Source: Glycocaulis profundi | Lineage (GTDB): Bacteria > Pseudomonadota > Alphaproteobacteria > Caulobacterales > Maricaulaceae | Assembly (NCBI GenBank): GCA_007050995.1 | Contig: VJOU01000001.1 | Coordinates: 220,391 to 284,390 of the forward strand | Length of the DNA: 64,000 nt | Direction of reading: 5' to 3' | Shown here: positions 1 through 8,700 of the stretch, one piece after another | Layout: each line of letters begins with the position of its first letter | Numbering within the stretch: position 1 is the first letter of the stretch | The notes under the pieces: model-generated | Told to the model about the DNA's origin: nothing | What the model saw: the letters and a program-made list of their open reading frames with translations, nothing else | The model's database searches: none | Program-made: the position numbers and the translations under genes

Positions 1-418
1 CGATGGCCAGCAGCCGGTCGGTCAGGCTCTCCGCCTCGGTGGAGACCGGCACGGCCTCCGCCCCGCCCAGGTCCACCCCCGCGCCGGGCTGGAACAGCAG
101 GCCGAAGATGATGCCGATCCACACCGCGAAGAAGGTTGTGCACAGATAGAGCAGCACCGACTTGCCGCCGATGGAGCCCAGCTTCTTGGGGTCGCCCATC
201 GAGACCACGCCGCTGACCAGCGTGGTCAGGATGAGCGGCACGATCAGCATCATGATGAGCCGGAAGAACAGGTCGCCGATCGGCTTGACCCAGGTTTCCA
301 GCCAGTCGGCCGCCGCGTCCCCGCCCATGATCTGCGACAGGATCGCGCCCAGCGCCACGCCCAGCGCGAGCCCGCCGAGCACGCGCTTCCACAGCGCGGT
401 CTTGAACCACCAGTCCAT
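1..418 (-). CDS. Dicarboxylate/amino acid:cation symporter (DAACS family), N-terminal part
   Basis: This is the N-terminal 139 residues of a sodium- or proton-coupled carrier of the GltP/DctA/SDF family; the rest lies outside the window. It would import C4-dicarboxylates or acidic amino acids across the inner membrane. The protein starts MDWWFKTALWKRVLGG and has a first hydrophobic helix (VLGGLALGVALGAILSQIMG). It then carries the family segment LIMMLIVPLILTTLVSGVVS followed by MGDPKKLGSIG, which is highly characteristic. A third helix runs through the region of TTFFAVWIGIIFGLLFQPG. The ATG at 418 is the natural start. The substrate cannot be told from this part. Family assignment is firm. 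Confidence 0.85.
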   Translation of the reverse strand, partial: MDWWFKTALWKRVLGGLALGVALGAILSQIMGGDAAADWLETWVKPIGDLFFRLIMMLIVPLILTTLVSGVVSMGDPKKLGSIGGKSVLLYLCTTFFAVWIGIIFGLLFQPGAGVDLGGAEAVPVSTEAESLTDRLLAI

Positions 419-526
419 GAAGGCCCTCTCCCCGATGGCGTTTTTTCAGGCGCGCCAGCCTAAGGGGCGCGCAGCCGGGGTCAATCAGCCGATGCGGCGC
501 GCTGTCGTTCTCGTGATGGACACATG

Positions 527-557
527 AAAAAGGCGCGGCCCCCGGGTGGCCGCGCCT
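527..557 (-). terminator. Rho-independent terminator after the 586-927 gene
   Basis: Read on the minus strand, a perfect 10-bp stem (AGGCGCGGCC / GGCCGCGCCT, 7-nt loop) is followed by a run of T (the AAAAA at 527-531 on the plus strand). It lies 28 bp past the stop of the small membrane protein gene and separates it from the symporter gene downstream. Confidence 0.75.
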
Positions 558-585
558 CTCTGGCGCTCGCTTGAAGTGCGGCGGC

Positions 586-927
586 TCAGGCCGTGTCGCC
601 CTCGCGGCGGGTGTAATGATCCACGCCCTTGATGACCGCGATCCGCAGCAGGGCGGCGGCCCACAGGGCGCCGACGATGATCAGCAGCGGGCCGTAAGGC
701 TCGGTCGCCACCAGGCGGGAGACCAGGATGATCGCCAGCGCGGCGATCATGTGACGGCCCACATGCCGCCAGCTCAGGTCGCGATACAGCTCCGCCCGGC
801 GCGCCGTGCGGGCCGAGAACCACCGCCACGCGCTGCCCACCCGCCCGGCGTCGTGCCGGTCGCGATGGTCGGGGCGGTTGTCGATATGATGCAGAAGCTG
901 TCCCATGAAAGTCAGGATACGGACCAT
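586..927 (-). CDS. Small inner-membrane protein of unknown function
   Basis: This is a 113-residue protein that I do not recognise. Its N-terminal half is basic and aromatic (HHIDNRPDHRDRHDAGRVGSAWRWF). It then has two closely spaced hydrophobic helices, around HMIAALAIILVSRLVA and YGPLLIIVGALWAAALLRIAVI. It ends in a charged tail (KGVDHYTRREGDTA). The layout suggests a cytoplasmic N-terminus followed by a helical hairpin in the membrane. The ATG at 927 is preferred over a TTG at 942 or an ATG at 906, but no strong ribosome binding site decides this. It is monocistronic, with a terminator downstream and an inverted repeat just upstream. Confidence 0.6.
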   Translation of the reverse strand: MVRILTFMGQLLHHIDNRPDHRDRHDAGRVGSAWRWFSARTARRAELYRDLSWRHVGRHMIAALAIILVSRLVATEPYGPLLIIVGALWAAALLRIAVIKGVDHYTRREGDTA

Positions 928-942
928 TTCCGGTTCTGTCAA

Positions 943-959
943 ATGTCTTGTCAGGACAT
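943..959. promoter_or_regulatory. Inverted repeat ATGTC-N7-GACAT upstream of the small membrane protein
   Basis: The 5-bp arms ATGTC and GACAT are separated by TTGTCAG and lie 16 bp upstream of the chosen start codon. The position and symmetry fit a repressor operator. The binding protein is unknown. Confidence 0.35.
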
Positions 960-1053
960 ATGAATTTGTTTGATTTCAACGGCTTGGTGCGGCGCGCGCC
1001 CCTATGTCGAGCGTTAACAAACCCTGCTGAAGGGTGAAAGTTCCCGACCCCGC

Positions 1054-2382
1054 TCAGTCATCGCCTTCCCGCCAGACCCAGCCTTCAGGGATCATGCTGG
1101 GGGTGAAGTCCGGGGCGACGCGGTCGATCTCCGGCGGCCAGTACCCGCCGCCGGGATAGGCTGCGGCCTCGCGCAGGCCTTCGGGCTGGCAGGCCAGCGA
1201 GGACAGGATCAGGTCGCGCACCTCGGGCCGGTCCTCGGGAAGCTGGGCGAAGAGCGCGGGCAGCATCGCCCCGATCCGCCGCGCCAGCGCCGTGCATTCG
1301 TCGCCGATTTCGGCCTCGTATGCCGCCCGCCGCTGCTCGACATAGGGCAGCGCGAAACGCTGGGCGTGGACCGCCATCCAGAAGGGCGTGGCGTAGCCCC
1401 CCGCCCATGGGTAATCGACTTGCTCTCCCTGATGATCGGGGTGGCGCACCGGGCGGTGCTCGGCACCGAAGGAGATGAGCGTCTGCGCGGCCTCGCCATT
1501 GCCGAAGGCGGCAACGTGGCGAAGGCTTTCAAGCGCATACGTCTGCTGCTCTTCCGGTGTGCTGTCGGGCGGGCCTTCAATCCAGTTCCGCTGGACACGC
1601 GGGTAGCCCTGCCATGCGAGCCAATAAGCGTCTTGATGGTGCGTTCCGACCAGGCGGATCCAAGCGGAGGAACGCAGCTCGTCACCGGCGACCGTTATCG
1701 CGCTCCAGGTTCTCATTAGTTCGGGGGCCCAGCGGTTGAAGATATACTCACCGCAATAGTGTTGCTCGGCGTGGAGGCTTTCCATCAGGCTTTCAAAGGA
1801 ATCCACCCATTGCGACGGGTCGGTGCGACGGCCCAGAATTCTCTGCGCGGCAGTGGTGCGAAAATCGAGATACATGCCACGCCATCCGGCTGGAGACTCA
1901 CATGAGCGATCGGCGGAGAACTGCATCCAGGCCAGCCGTCTGGCATCGACATCGAGCCGGAAGGTTGATTGCATCAGCCATCCGGTTCGCTGAAGCGCGT
2001 TGTTCCAACCGAAACTGGACGCGATTGCCCTCTCTGAGAATTCAGCGTTCCTCTCGCCCGAGAACCGTCTCTCCGGCCACCGCCCGCACCGCCCGTCGGC
2101 GTCTGCCGCCTCCAGCCCCCGCCAGGCGCCCGGCAGGTCGAGAAGCACGCCCTTTGCGACCAGTTCGACCACGGCCTCGCAGTCAATGTCCGCGCCGTCC
2201 TCGGACAGCTCGTCACGTATGGCCTGCTCGTAGTTGTCGGATACGGCGAGGAAGCGCCGCCAGTCAGGCGGTTCATCCCACTGGACGATAGTCAGCCAGC
2301 TCGCCCACACCCCCAGCAGGCCGAGCGCCAGCGCTCCGCACACCGCCAGAAACCAGAAAAAGACCCGCCCCAGAAGCCTCAT
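1054..2382 (-). CDS. Hypothetical protein with an N-terminal membrane anchor
   Basis: This 442-residue protein has no family that I recognise. It begins with a short basic stretch and a hydrophobic helix (MRLLGRVFFWFLAVCGALAL...). That could be an uncleaved signal anchor placing the rest in the periplasm. The remainder is rich in Trp, Arg and Glu and has scattered cysteines, as in DIDCEAVVELV, DRSCESP, QHYCGEY, DECTALARR and LACQPEG. Paired disulfides in the periplasm are possible. The middle (AFGNGEAAQTLISFGAEHRP) hints at a helical repeat. The gene stands alone, with no obvious operon partner. Codon use looks slightly less G+C-rich around 1640-2050 than in neighbouring genes. Confidence 0.6.
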   Translation of the reverse strand: MRLLGRVFFWFLAVCGALALGLLGVWASWLTIVQWDEPPDWRRFLAVSDNYEQAIRDELSEDGADIDCEAVVELVAKGVLLDLPGAWRGLEAADADGRCGRWPERRFSGERNAEFSERAIASSFGWNNALQRTGWLMQSTFRLDVDARRLAWMQFSADRSCESPAGWRGMYLDFRTTAAQRILGRRTDPSQWVDSFESLMESLHAEQHYCGEYIFNRWAPELMRTWSAITVAGDELRSSAWIRLVGTHHQDAYWLAWQGYPRVQRNWIEGPPDSTPEEQQTYALESLRHVAAFGNGEAAQTLISFGAEHRPVRHPDHQGEQVDYPWAGGYATPFWMAVHAQRFALPYVEQRRAAYEAEIGDECTALARRIGAMLPALFAQLPEDRPEVRDLILSSLACQPEGLREAAAYPGGGYWPPEIDRVAPDFTPSMIPEGWVWREGDD

Positions 2383-2438
2383 GGCGCGACTTTAGCGGGC
2401 GGGGCCGAGTTCCGTCATCTTCAAAGTGAGCCGTGCAG

Positions 2439-2471
2439 AAAAACGCCCGCCGCGGCTGGGCCGGGCGGGCG
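2439..2471 (-). terminator. Rho-independent terminator of the ahpC-ahpD operon
   Basis: Read on the minus strand, the stem GGC/CGCCCGCC pairs with GGCGGGCG and is followed by TTTTT (AAAAA at 2439-2443 on the plus strand). It sits 23 bp past the ahpD stop. Confidence 0.65.
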
Positions 2472-2494
2472 CGGGGTCAGGTCTGTCGGTCCGC

Positions 2495-3025
2495 TCAGGC
2501 GGCGGCTTTTTCCGCGCGCAGCACGGCGGAGACCGCGCTGACCACCGAGGCGATGCGCACGGCGGTCTGGATCTGCTCGGCGCTGACGCCGTGCTTCTTC
2601 AGCTCCGCCTCGTGGGAGTCCACGCACATGCCGCAGCCGTTGATCGCCGACACCGCCAGCGACCACAGCTCGAAATCGGCCTTGTCCACGCCGGGATCGG
2701 CGATGACGTTCATCCTCAGCCGGGCGGGCAGGGACCGGTATTCCTTGTTCGAGGCCAGGTGGGTGAAGCGGTAGTACACGTTGTTCATGCCCATCACCGC
2801 GGCGGCGGCCTTGGCCGCGTTCAGGGCTTCGGGCGAGAGCGCGCCTTTGGCTTCGGCCTCAAGCGCGGCGATCACCTCGGGCGCGCCGCCCGCATGGGCG
2901 CAGGCGACCAGCGTGCCGTATTTCTTCTGGTCGTCCAGAACGGTCTCGCGCACCAGCGAGGACAGGTTCAGCTTCAGGTCCTTGGCGTAGTCGGGCAGGG
3001 CGGATTTCAGGGCGTCCAGGCTCAT
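2495..3025 (-). CDS. ahpD: Alkyl hydroperoxide reductase AhpD
   Basis: This 176-residue protein of the carboxymuconolactone decarboxylase/AhpD family is the thiol reductase that recharges AhpC. The redox centre is visible as [12 protein letters not shown], with C131, C134 and H138, nearly the same numbering as mycobacterial AhpD. In that enzyme this CxxC motif plus His forms a proton-relay disulfide reductase, usually linked to lipoamide and dihydrolipoamide dehydrogenase. Length and full-length similarity are typical. It is the second gene of an ahpC-ahpD operon, 84 bp after ahpC, with a strong hairpin in the gap and a terminator after it. Its role is cytoplasmic peroxide and peroxynitrite defence. 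Confidence 0.93.
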   Translation of the reverse strand: MSLDALKSALPDYAKDLKLNLSSLVRETVLDDQKKYGTLVACAHAGGAPEVIAALEAEAKGALSPEALNAAKAAAAVMGMNNVYYRFTHLASNKEYRSLPARLRMNVIADPGVDKADFELWSLAVSAINGCGMCVDSHEAELKKHGVSAEQIQTAVRIASVVSAVSAVLRAEKAAA

Positions 3026-3071
3026 GGCGGTCTCCGTGGCGCGAGGGTCGTCAGGGCTGAAAAGTCATGCG

Positions 3072-3102
3072 GTCCGGCGCGCCCCGTCGAGGCGCGCCGG
3101 AC
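3072..3102 (-). promoter_or_regulatory. Perfect 12-bp intercistronic hairpin between ahpC and ahpD
   Basis: GTCCGGCGCGCC pairs with GGCGCGCCGGAC around a 7-nt loop, directly after the ahpC stop codon. No T-run follows at once on the minus strand, so it is more likely an mRNA-stabilising or partly terminating structure that favours ahpC over ahpD than a full terminator. Confidence 0.55.
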
Positions 3103-3109
3103 GCGCGGG

Positions 3110-3661
3110 TCACGCGGCCAGGGTGTCGCCGCCCACCGAACGGTTGCACGGGCACAGCTCGTCGGTCTGCAGCGCGTCGAGCACGCGCAGCGTGTCTTCG
3201 GGGTTGCGGCCGACATTGAGGTTGGTGGCGTACACGTGCTGGATCGTGCCCTGGTCGTCCACGATGTAGGTGTAGCGATAGGCCACGCCTTCGGGCGAGC
3301 GGATGCCCAGGCTGTCGACCAGCGAGCCGGTGGTGTCGGCGAACTGCCACTGGCCCAGCTTGTTCAGGTCCGGGTGCTCGCGCCGCCAGGCCAGCTTGCA
3401 GAACTCGTTGTCGGTCGAGCCGGTCAGCACGACCGCGTCGCGGTCGGCGAACTCCTCGTCCAGCTTGGCGAACGCGGTGATCTCGGTCGGGCAGACGAAG
3501 GTGAAGTCCTTGGGATAGAACACGATCACCTTCCACTTGCCGGGGAAGCTCTCATGGGTGAGCGTCTCGAAGGCGGACTCGCCGTTCTCCTCGTGGGCGT
3601 TGAAGCCCGGCTTCACGCCGGTGATTTCGAATTCGGGAAGCTTGTCGCCAATGCCCAGCAT
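3110..3661 (-). CDS. ahpC: Peroxiredoxin AhpC
   Basis: This 183-residue 2-Cys peroxiredoxin reduces hydrogen peroxide and organic peroxides in the cytoplasm. The peroxidatic cysteine is C57 in DFTFVCPTE, and the C-terminal pair C170/C172 (DELCPCNRS) matches the resolving cysteines of the mycobacterial type that works with AhpD. The GGDTLAA tail is normal for the group. ahpD follows. A second hairpin (3692-3711) lies 31 bp upstream of the start. An imperfect palindrome (GCAACAATTGCTGC, 3768-3781) lies further upstream and could bind a peroxide or iron regulator. No oxyR gene is nearby. Confidence 0.94.
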   Translation of the reverse strand: MLGIGDKLPEFEITGVKPGFNAHEENGESAFETLTHESFPGKWKVIVFYPKDFTFVCPTEITAFAKLDEEFADRDAVVLTGSTDNEFCKLAWRREHPDLNKLGQWQFADTTGSLVDSLGIRSPEGVAYRYTYIVDDQGTIQHVYATNLNVGRNPEDTLRVLDALQTDELCPCNRSVGGDTLAA

Positions 3662-3691
3662 GCGTCTCTCCAGTGACTGTCGTGTGCAGGA

Positions 3692-3711
3692 TCCGGCGCG
3701 GACGCGCCGGA
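3692..3711 (-). promoter_or_regulatory. Hairpin in the ahpC leader
   Basis: TCCGGCGC / GCGCCGGA with a 4-nt loop lies in the 5' leader of ahpC. Its arm sequence (TCCGGCGCG) repeats the arm of the hairpin after ahpC at 3072-3102, so ahpC is flanked by two related stem-loops. Confidence 0.4.
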
Positions 3712-3956
3712 CTTAAGGGTTCGCGCCCGAGTTAGGCGCCCGCCGCGCCCGCGTCCACCGCCGCGCTGCAACAATTGCTGCGGTGCAATGACGCGGAGAT
3801 TCGCCTCCGGCTTGAACCGGGCTAGGTCTCTGAGTTGCGCGACGCGCCGCACCTGCCCCTAGGCCGCGCGCGGCAGTTGTGCCACGCTGCCGGTGCATCG
3901 GGGGCGAAATGCCTGAGCGGACCTGACTTTCACCGTTCTCAGGCGTTAGAAGGATC

Positions 3957-5762
3957 ATGGCGGGACATCCCGCGACGAGCTCGAGACCCGTACGCGTGAC
4001 CTGTCTGAAAACAACCCTTCCCGCGATCGCCCTGCTTCTTTTCGCCGCCGAGGCCGCCCTGGCGGACGTGCCGCGCGCCCGGATCGAGGGCGTGGAGAAC
4101 CGCGATCTGCGCGAGGCGCTGGTCGAAATCGCCGGGACGGAAGAGGCGCGGAGCGACAATCGCTGGCGCAATCGCGACCGCGCCCGCCGGGCGGCGGATC
4201 GGGTCCGGCGGTATCTGGATTCGGAAGGTTATTTCGGCGCGCTGGTCGATCCGCGCATCGACGAGGACCTGCAGCCGGTGGTCCGGGTCGTGCCCGGCGA
4301 GCGCTTCACCTATTCGCGCACCGACGTGGTCTTCAACGGCCCGCCCGATCAGGAGCACGAGCCGGGCGAGGCGATCTCCTCGCTGATGGGCATCGAGGCC
4401 GGCGATCCGGTGCGCGCCCAGCCGGTCATCACCGGCGAGGCGGCGACCACGGACGCCCTGCGCAACGCCGGCTGGCCTTATGCCGAAACCGGCGAGCACG
4501 CCATCGTGGCCGACCACGTCACCGGCGAGGCGGAGGCGGACTTCATCTTCTCCACCGGGCCCTATCTGCGCTTCGGCGAGCCTCAGCAGGCCGGTGGTCT
4601 GGCCGATCTGCGGCCTGAATTCATCGCCCGCCTGGCGCCTTACGAATACGGCGACCCGGCCAGCCAGCGCCGTCTGGCCGAATACACCCAGCGTCTGCAG
4701 GGCCTGCAGAGCATCGCGCTGGCCGAAACCCGGCTGGCGCCCGAAAGCGAGGCGGACGGCAATATCCGCCCCGTGGACATCCGCATGGAGCCCAATCCGC
4801 GCCACCGCATCGAACTGGGCGCGCGATACTCCACGACTGAAGGCGTAGGGACGTCCGCCGAATGGGCCCGGCGCAACGTGTTCCGCGGCGACGAGACCTG
4901 GGCGGTCAACGCCCAGCTCGCCACGCTGGTCAGCGGTCTGGGCACCTCTCTGACCCTGCCGCACTGGCGGCGCTACGCCCAGACGTTGGAATTCGGCGCG
5001 GAGGTGTTCGCCGAGCGCACCGACGCCTTCGACCAGAACCGCCTGACGCTGAGGACCGCGCTGTCGCGCCCGATCACCGAGACCCTGTTCGCGTCGGTGG
5101 GCGTGGAGGCCCAGATCGCGGAGATCACCGACGCCACGGGCCGCCGCCAGCTGAACACCATCTCCCTGCCCACGGGGCTGGCCTATGACGACCGGGACGA
5201 CCGGCTGGACCCCACGCAGGGCATCGCGGGCGAACTGACCCTGCGGCCCGGCTACACCTTCGGCGACGACACCGCCCAATATGTGCGCGCCGAGTTCGCC
5301 GCGCGGACCTATTTTTCGCTGGCCGAGCGGGTTGTGATCGCCGTGCAGGGCCGGGTTGGCTCGCTGCTGGGCGCGGACGCCGAGCAGGTGCCCGCCGACA
5401 TCCGGTTCTTTTCGGGCGGTGGCGGTTCGGTGCGCGGCTATGGCTATCAGACCCTCAGCCCGCGCCTGCCCAGCCCGGTGACCGGCGAGCTGGAGATTTT
5501 CGGCGGACGCTCGCTGCTCGAAGGCGCGGTCGAGGCGCGCTACCGCTTCTCCGACACGCTGGGCTTCGTGGCCTTCGTGGACGCGGGCGCGGCCAGCTTC
5601 CGCACTTATCCCGACGTGTCCGACCTGCGCTACGGTGCGGGCGTGGGCGTGCGCTATTACCCCGGCTTCGGCCCGATCCGGGCGGACATCGCCACGCCCA
5701 TCGATCCCCGGCCCGGAGACGACCCGGTCCAGCTCTACATCTCCATCGGGCAGGCTTTCTGA
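3957..5762 (+). CDS. tamA: Outer-membrane translocation/assembly protein TamA (Omp85 family)
   Basis: This 601-residue Omp85-family protein forms, with TamB, the complex that inserts autotransporters and other proteins and helps move lipids to the outer membrane. A basic N-terminus and hydrophobic stretch (KTTLPAIALLLFAAEAALA) form a signal peptide cleaved near residue 36. Periplasmic POTRA-like repeats follow to about residue 260, then a 16-strand barrel. The loop-6 signature appears as GGGGSVRGYGYQ, and the protein ends in Phe (ISIGQAF), the usual signal for barrel assembly. The ATG at 3957 has AGAAGGA a few bases upstream. tamB follows after 16 bp, which separates TamA from BamA. Confidence 0.92.
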   Translation: MAGHPATSSRPVRVTCLKTTLPAIALLLFAAEAALADVPRARIEGVENRDLREALVEIAGTEEARSDNRWRNRDRARRAADRVRRYLDSEGYFGALVDPRIDEDLQPVVRVVPGERFTYSRTDVVFNGPPDQEHEPGEAISSLMGIEAGDPVRAQPVITGEAATTDALRNAGWPYAETGEHAIVADHVTGEAEADFIFSTGPYLRFGEPQQAGGLADLRPEFIARLAPYEYGDPASQRRLAEYTQRLQGLQSIALAETRLAPESEADGNIRPVDIRMEPNPRHRIELGARYSTTEGVGTSAEWARRNVFRGDETWAVNAQLATLVSGLGTSLTLPHWRRYAQTLEFGAEVFAERTDAFDQNRLTLRTALSRPITETLFASVGVEAQIAEITDATGRRQLNTISLPTGLAYDDRDDRLDPTQGIAGELTLRPGYTFGDDTAQYVRAEFAARTYFSLAERVVIAVQGRVGSLLGADAEQVPADIRFFSGGGGSVRGYGYQTLSPRLPSPVTGELEIFGGRSLLEGAVEARYRFSDTLGFVAFVDAGAASFRTYPDVSDLRYGAGVGVRYYPGFGPIRADIATPIDPRPGDDPVQLYISIGQAF

Positions 5763-5778
5763 TGGCGGGGACGGCGTC

Positions 5779-8700
5779 ATGATGCGGATATTCGCCATCA
5801 TCGGCTGGACCCTGTTCGGCCTGCTGATGCTGCTGATCGCGGCGGTCGGCGTGCTCGTCGTGCTGATGACAGGCCAGACGGGCCGCGACCTGATCGAGAA
5901 CACGCTGGACGGCCGGGAGGTGGCGGGCATCGAAATCCGCATCGGGCGGCTTTCGGGCAATCCGCTGGACCGGCTGACGGTGGGGCGGCTCTCGCTGTCC
6001 GACGAAGAGGGCGTGTGGCTGGAGGCCGAGGAGCTGGTCATCGACTGGCGGCCGCGCGATCTGCTGGCCCGCACGGTGACGCTGGACGAGCTTTCCGCCC
6101 GCCGCATCGCGGTCGAGCGCGCGCCGGTCCTGCCCGAGCGCGAGGAGACCGAGGACGAGCCTGCGGGCGAGCTGCCGGTGGACATCCGCGTGGCGCTGCT
6201 GCGCGTGAACACCATCGAGCTGGGCGAGGCTCTGGCGGGCGAGCGGGCGGTCCTGTCCGTGCAGGGACGGATGGGCGCGATGGACGGGGTCTGGCGCGCC
6301 GAGCTGGACGCCGAACGGCTTGACGCGCCGGGGGACCGCGTCTCCCTTCAGGCCGAGATCGGCGATCTGATCAGCCTCACTGCGGAACTCGACGCCGCGG
6401 CGGGCGGACCCATCGCCAACCTGCTGCAGGCCCCCGAGGCGGAGATCGAGGCGCGCGTGCGCGCCGAAGGCACGGTGGAGTCCGGCGAAGGCCGCGCCGT
6501 TCTGGTCATCGACGGCGGAACCGGGCTGGCCGCGGACGTGGTCTGGGCCGACCGGATGCTGCGGGCCGAGGGCGAGGCGGATTCGGCCGCCTGGGCGGCC
6601 TTCGAGCAGATCGCGGACATTCTGGGCGGTCCGGCCCGGTTCAATATCGCCCTGCCCTATGGCGAGGACGGCATCACCGACCCGGACCTGAACGCGCTCG
6701 AGGGCGCGGTGCGAAGCCCCAATCTCGATGTCAGAGCCACCCGGGCGGGCGACCAGTCGCTGGACGTGCATGTGCGCGAGGCGGCCAATCTGGTCAGCTA
6801 TTTCGCGGGCGAGGACCTGTCCGTGCGCTCGCTGTCCGCCGAGGGCCGTCTGGCGTTCGGCGAAGACACGATCGGGTTCGAGGGCGTGATCGCGGCCAAT
6901 GGTCTGGACATCTATGGACAGGCCTATTTCGAGGCCGTGAACGGCCCGGTGACCGTGTCGGGCCGGACAACGAGCCCCGAGATCGTCACGGAGCTGGCCA
7001 CAAGCGGCGCGCGCTTCGAGATCGAGCAGGCCGGACAGCTTCTGGGCGGCTCGCCCGCCCTGACCGCGTGGCTGAGCTGGGACAATGACGCGCAGCGGCT
7101 GGAGATCGCCGAGGCGGTGGTCACCGGGGCGGAGAACGCGCGGGTGCAGGCCTCCGGCGTGGTGGACGTGGCCGGAGAGCGCTTCGACATCGATCTGGAC
7201 GCCAGCGCCCTGCCCATCGGCCGGTTCACCGACCAGACCGGCGGGCGCGCCGCCGTCCGCGGCGAGGTGACCGGCGGGTTCGACGGCTCGGCGGCCTTCA
7301 ACGGCGTGGCGCTGGCCCGGGGGCTGAGCGGTGAGATCGGCGAGCGGCTGGGCCCGGACGTGGACGCGCGTCTCGATGGCGGGCTGACCGCGGACGGGAC
7401 GATGGCGCTGCGTGAGCTGAACGTGCGCAGCGAGACGCTGCTTCTGGAGGCCACCGGCGACGGGCAGGGCGAGGACTGGACCATCGCGGGCGATCTGGCC
7501 TGGTCGGGCGGCGCCCCGGTGGCCGCGGTGGTGCTGGAAGGCACCGCCACGGTGGCGTTCGAGGCGCGCTCGCGGGCCGGTTCGCTGCAGGCCCGGCTGG
7601 AGGCGGCCGCCGACACGCTGGGCGCAGGCCCGGTGCTGGTGGACGATCCGCGCATCCGGTTCGAGGGCGGCGGGCCGCTGGAGGCCTTCGAGGGGCGCTG
7701 GCAGATCGTCGGCGGGACCGAGCGCGGGCCGGTCGATCTGGGCGGCCAGGTCGCGCGCCGCGGCGAGACCGTGGCGGTGCAGAACGTGGACGGCCGCTTC
7801 GGCGGCCTCGCGCTCGATGGCGGGCTGGAGGCCGGGCCCAACCGGATCGAGGCGGCTTTCGCCGCCCGCCCCGTGGCCGGGTTCGGCAGCGCGGACGTGA
7901 CCCTGCTGATGGCCGATGGCCGCATCGACGGGCGGGTGGAGGCCCAGGATCTGGTCGCGGACGATCTTCAGTATCTCGACAGCCTGATCGTGGAGATCAC
8001 CGGTCCCGTCGAGGAGATCGCCTTCCGCATGGCCGCCCAGGGCGCCTACGGCGCGGACGTCATCCTGCGTTCCGAAGGCGTGGTGCGCACCGGCGACGAG
8101 GGCGGCAGCGTCAGCGCCAGCCTGGACGGCCGATATGGCGCGACCCGCATCGGAACGGCGCGGCAGATCCTCGTCGGCTTCGGCGGCGATGAGGGCACGA
8201 CGGCCACCGGCGCGCTGTCGCTCAATGACGGTTCGCTGGGCTGGGATGTCGCCATGGATGATTCCGGCGCGCGCATCACGGCGGATCTGGATGACGTGCC
8301 GGTCGCGCTGCTGTCGTCTTCGCGCGGCACCGAGCCGCTGTTCGGCGACATCTCCGGCCGGGTCGATCTGGCTCAGGCCGAGGGGGTCTGGGCAGGCCGG
8401 GTCGATCTGGCAGGCGAGGGGATCACGCCCGCCGAGCGGGCCGAGGACCCCGACAACGTCGTGTTCCTGGACGCGGACCTGACCGCCGTGATCGATCAGG
8501 CGGGCCTGCGGCTGGAGCTGGCCGCGCGCGGCGTCGACCTGACCGCGGACGCCGAGCTGAGCGTGCTGAGCGGTCCGGTCGCCGATTTCGGGCAGCTGGG
8601 CGCTTCGGAGAACCAGATCGCCGGACGCGCCAGCGTGCGCGGCGAGATTTCCGGACTGGCCGCCTTCCAGCTCTCTGAATCCCAGATACTGTCCGGCAAC

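Noticed and set aside
485-979. Alternative 164-residue frame overlapping the small membrane protein
   Set aside because: It runs through the terminator at 527-557 and is Arg/Pro/Gly-rich, while the 586-927 frame has two clean membrane helices.
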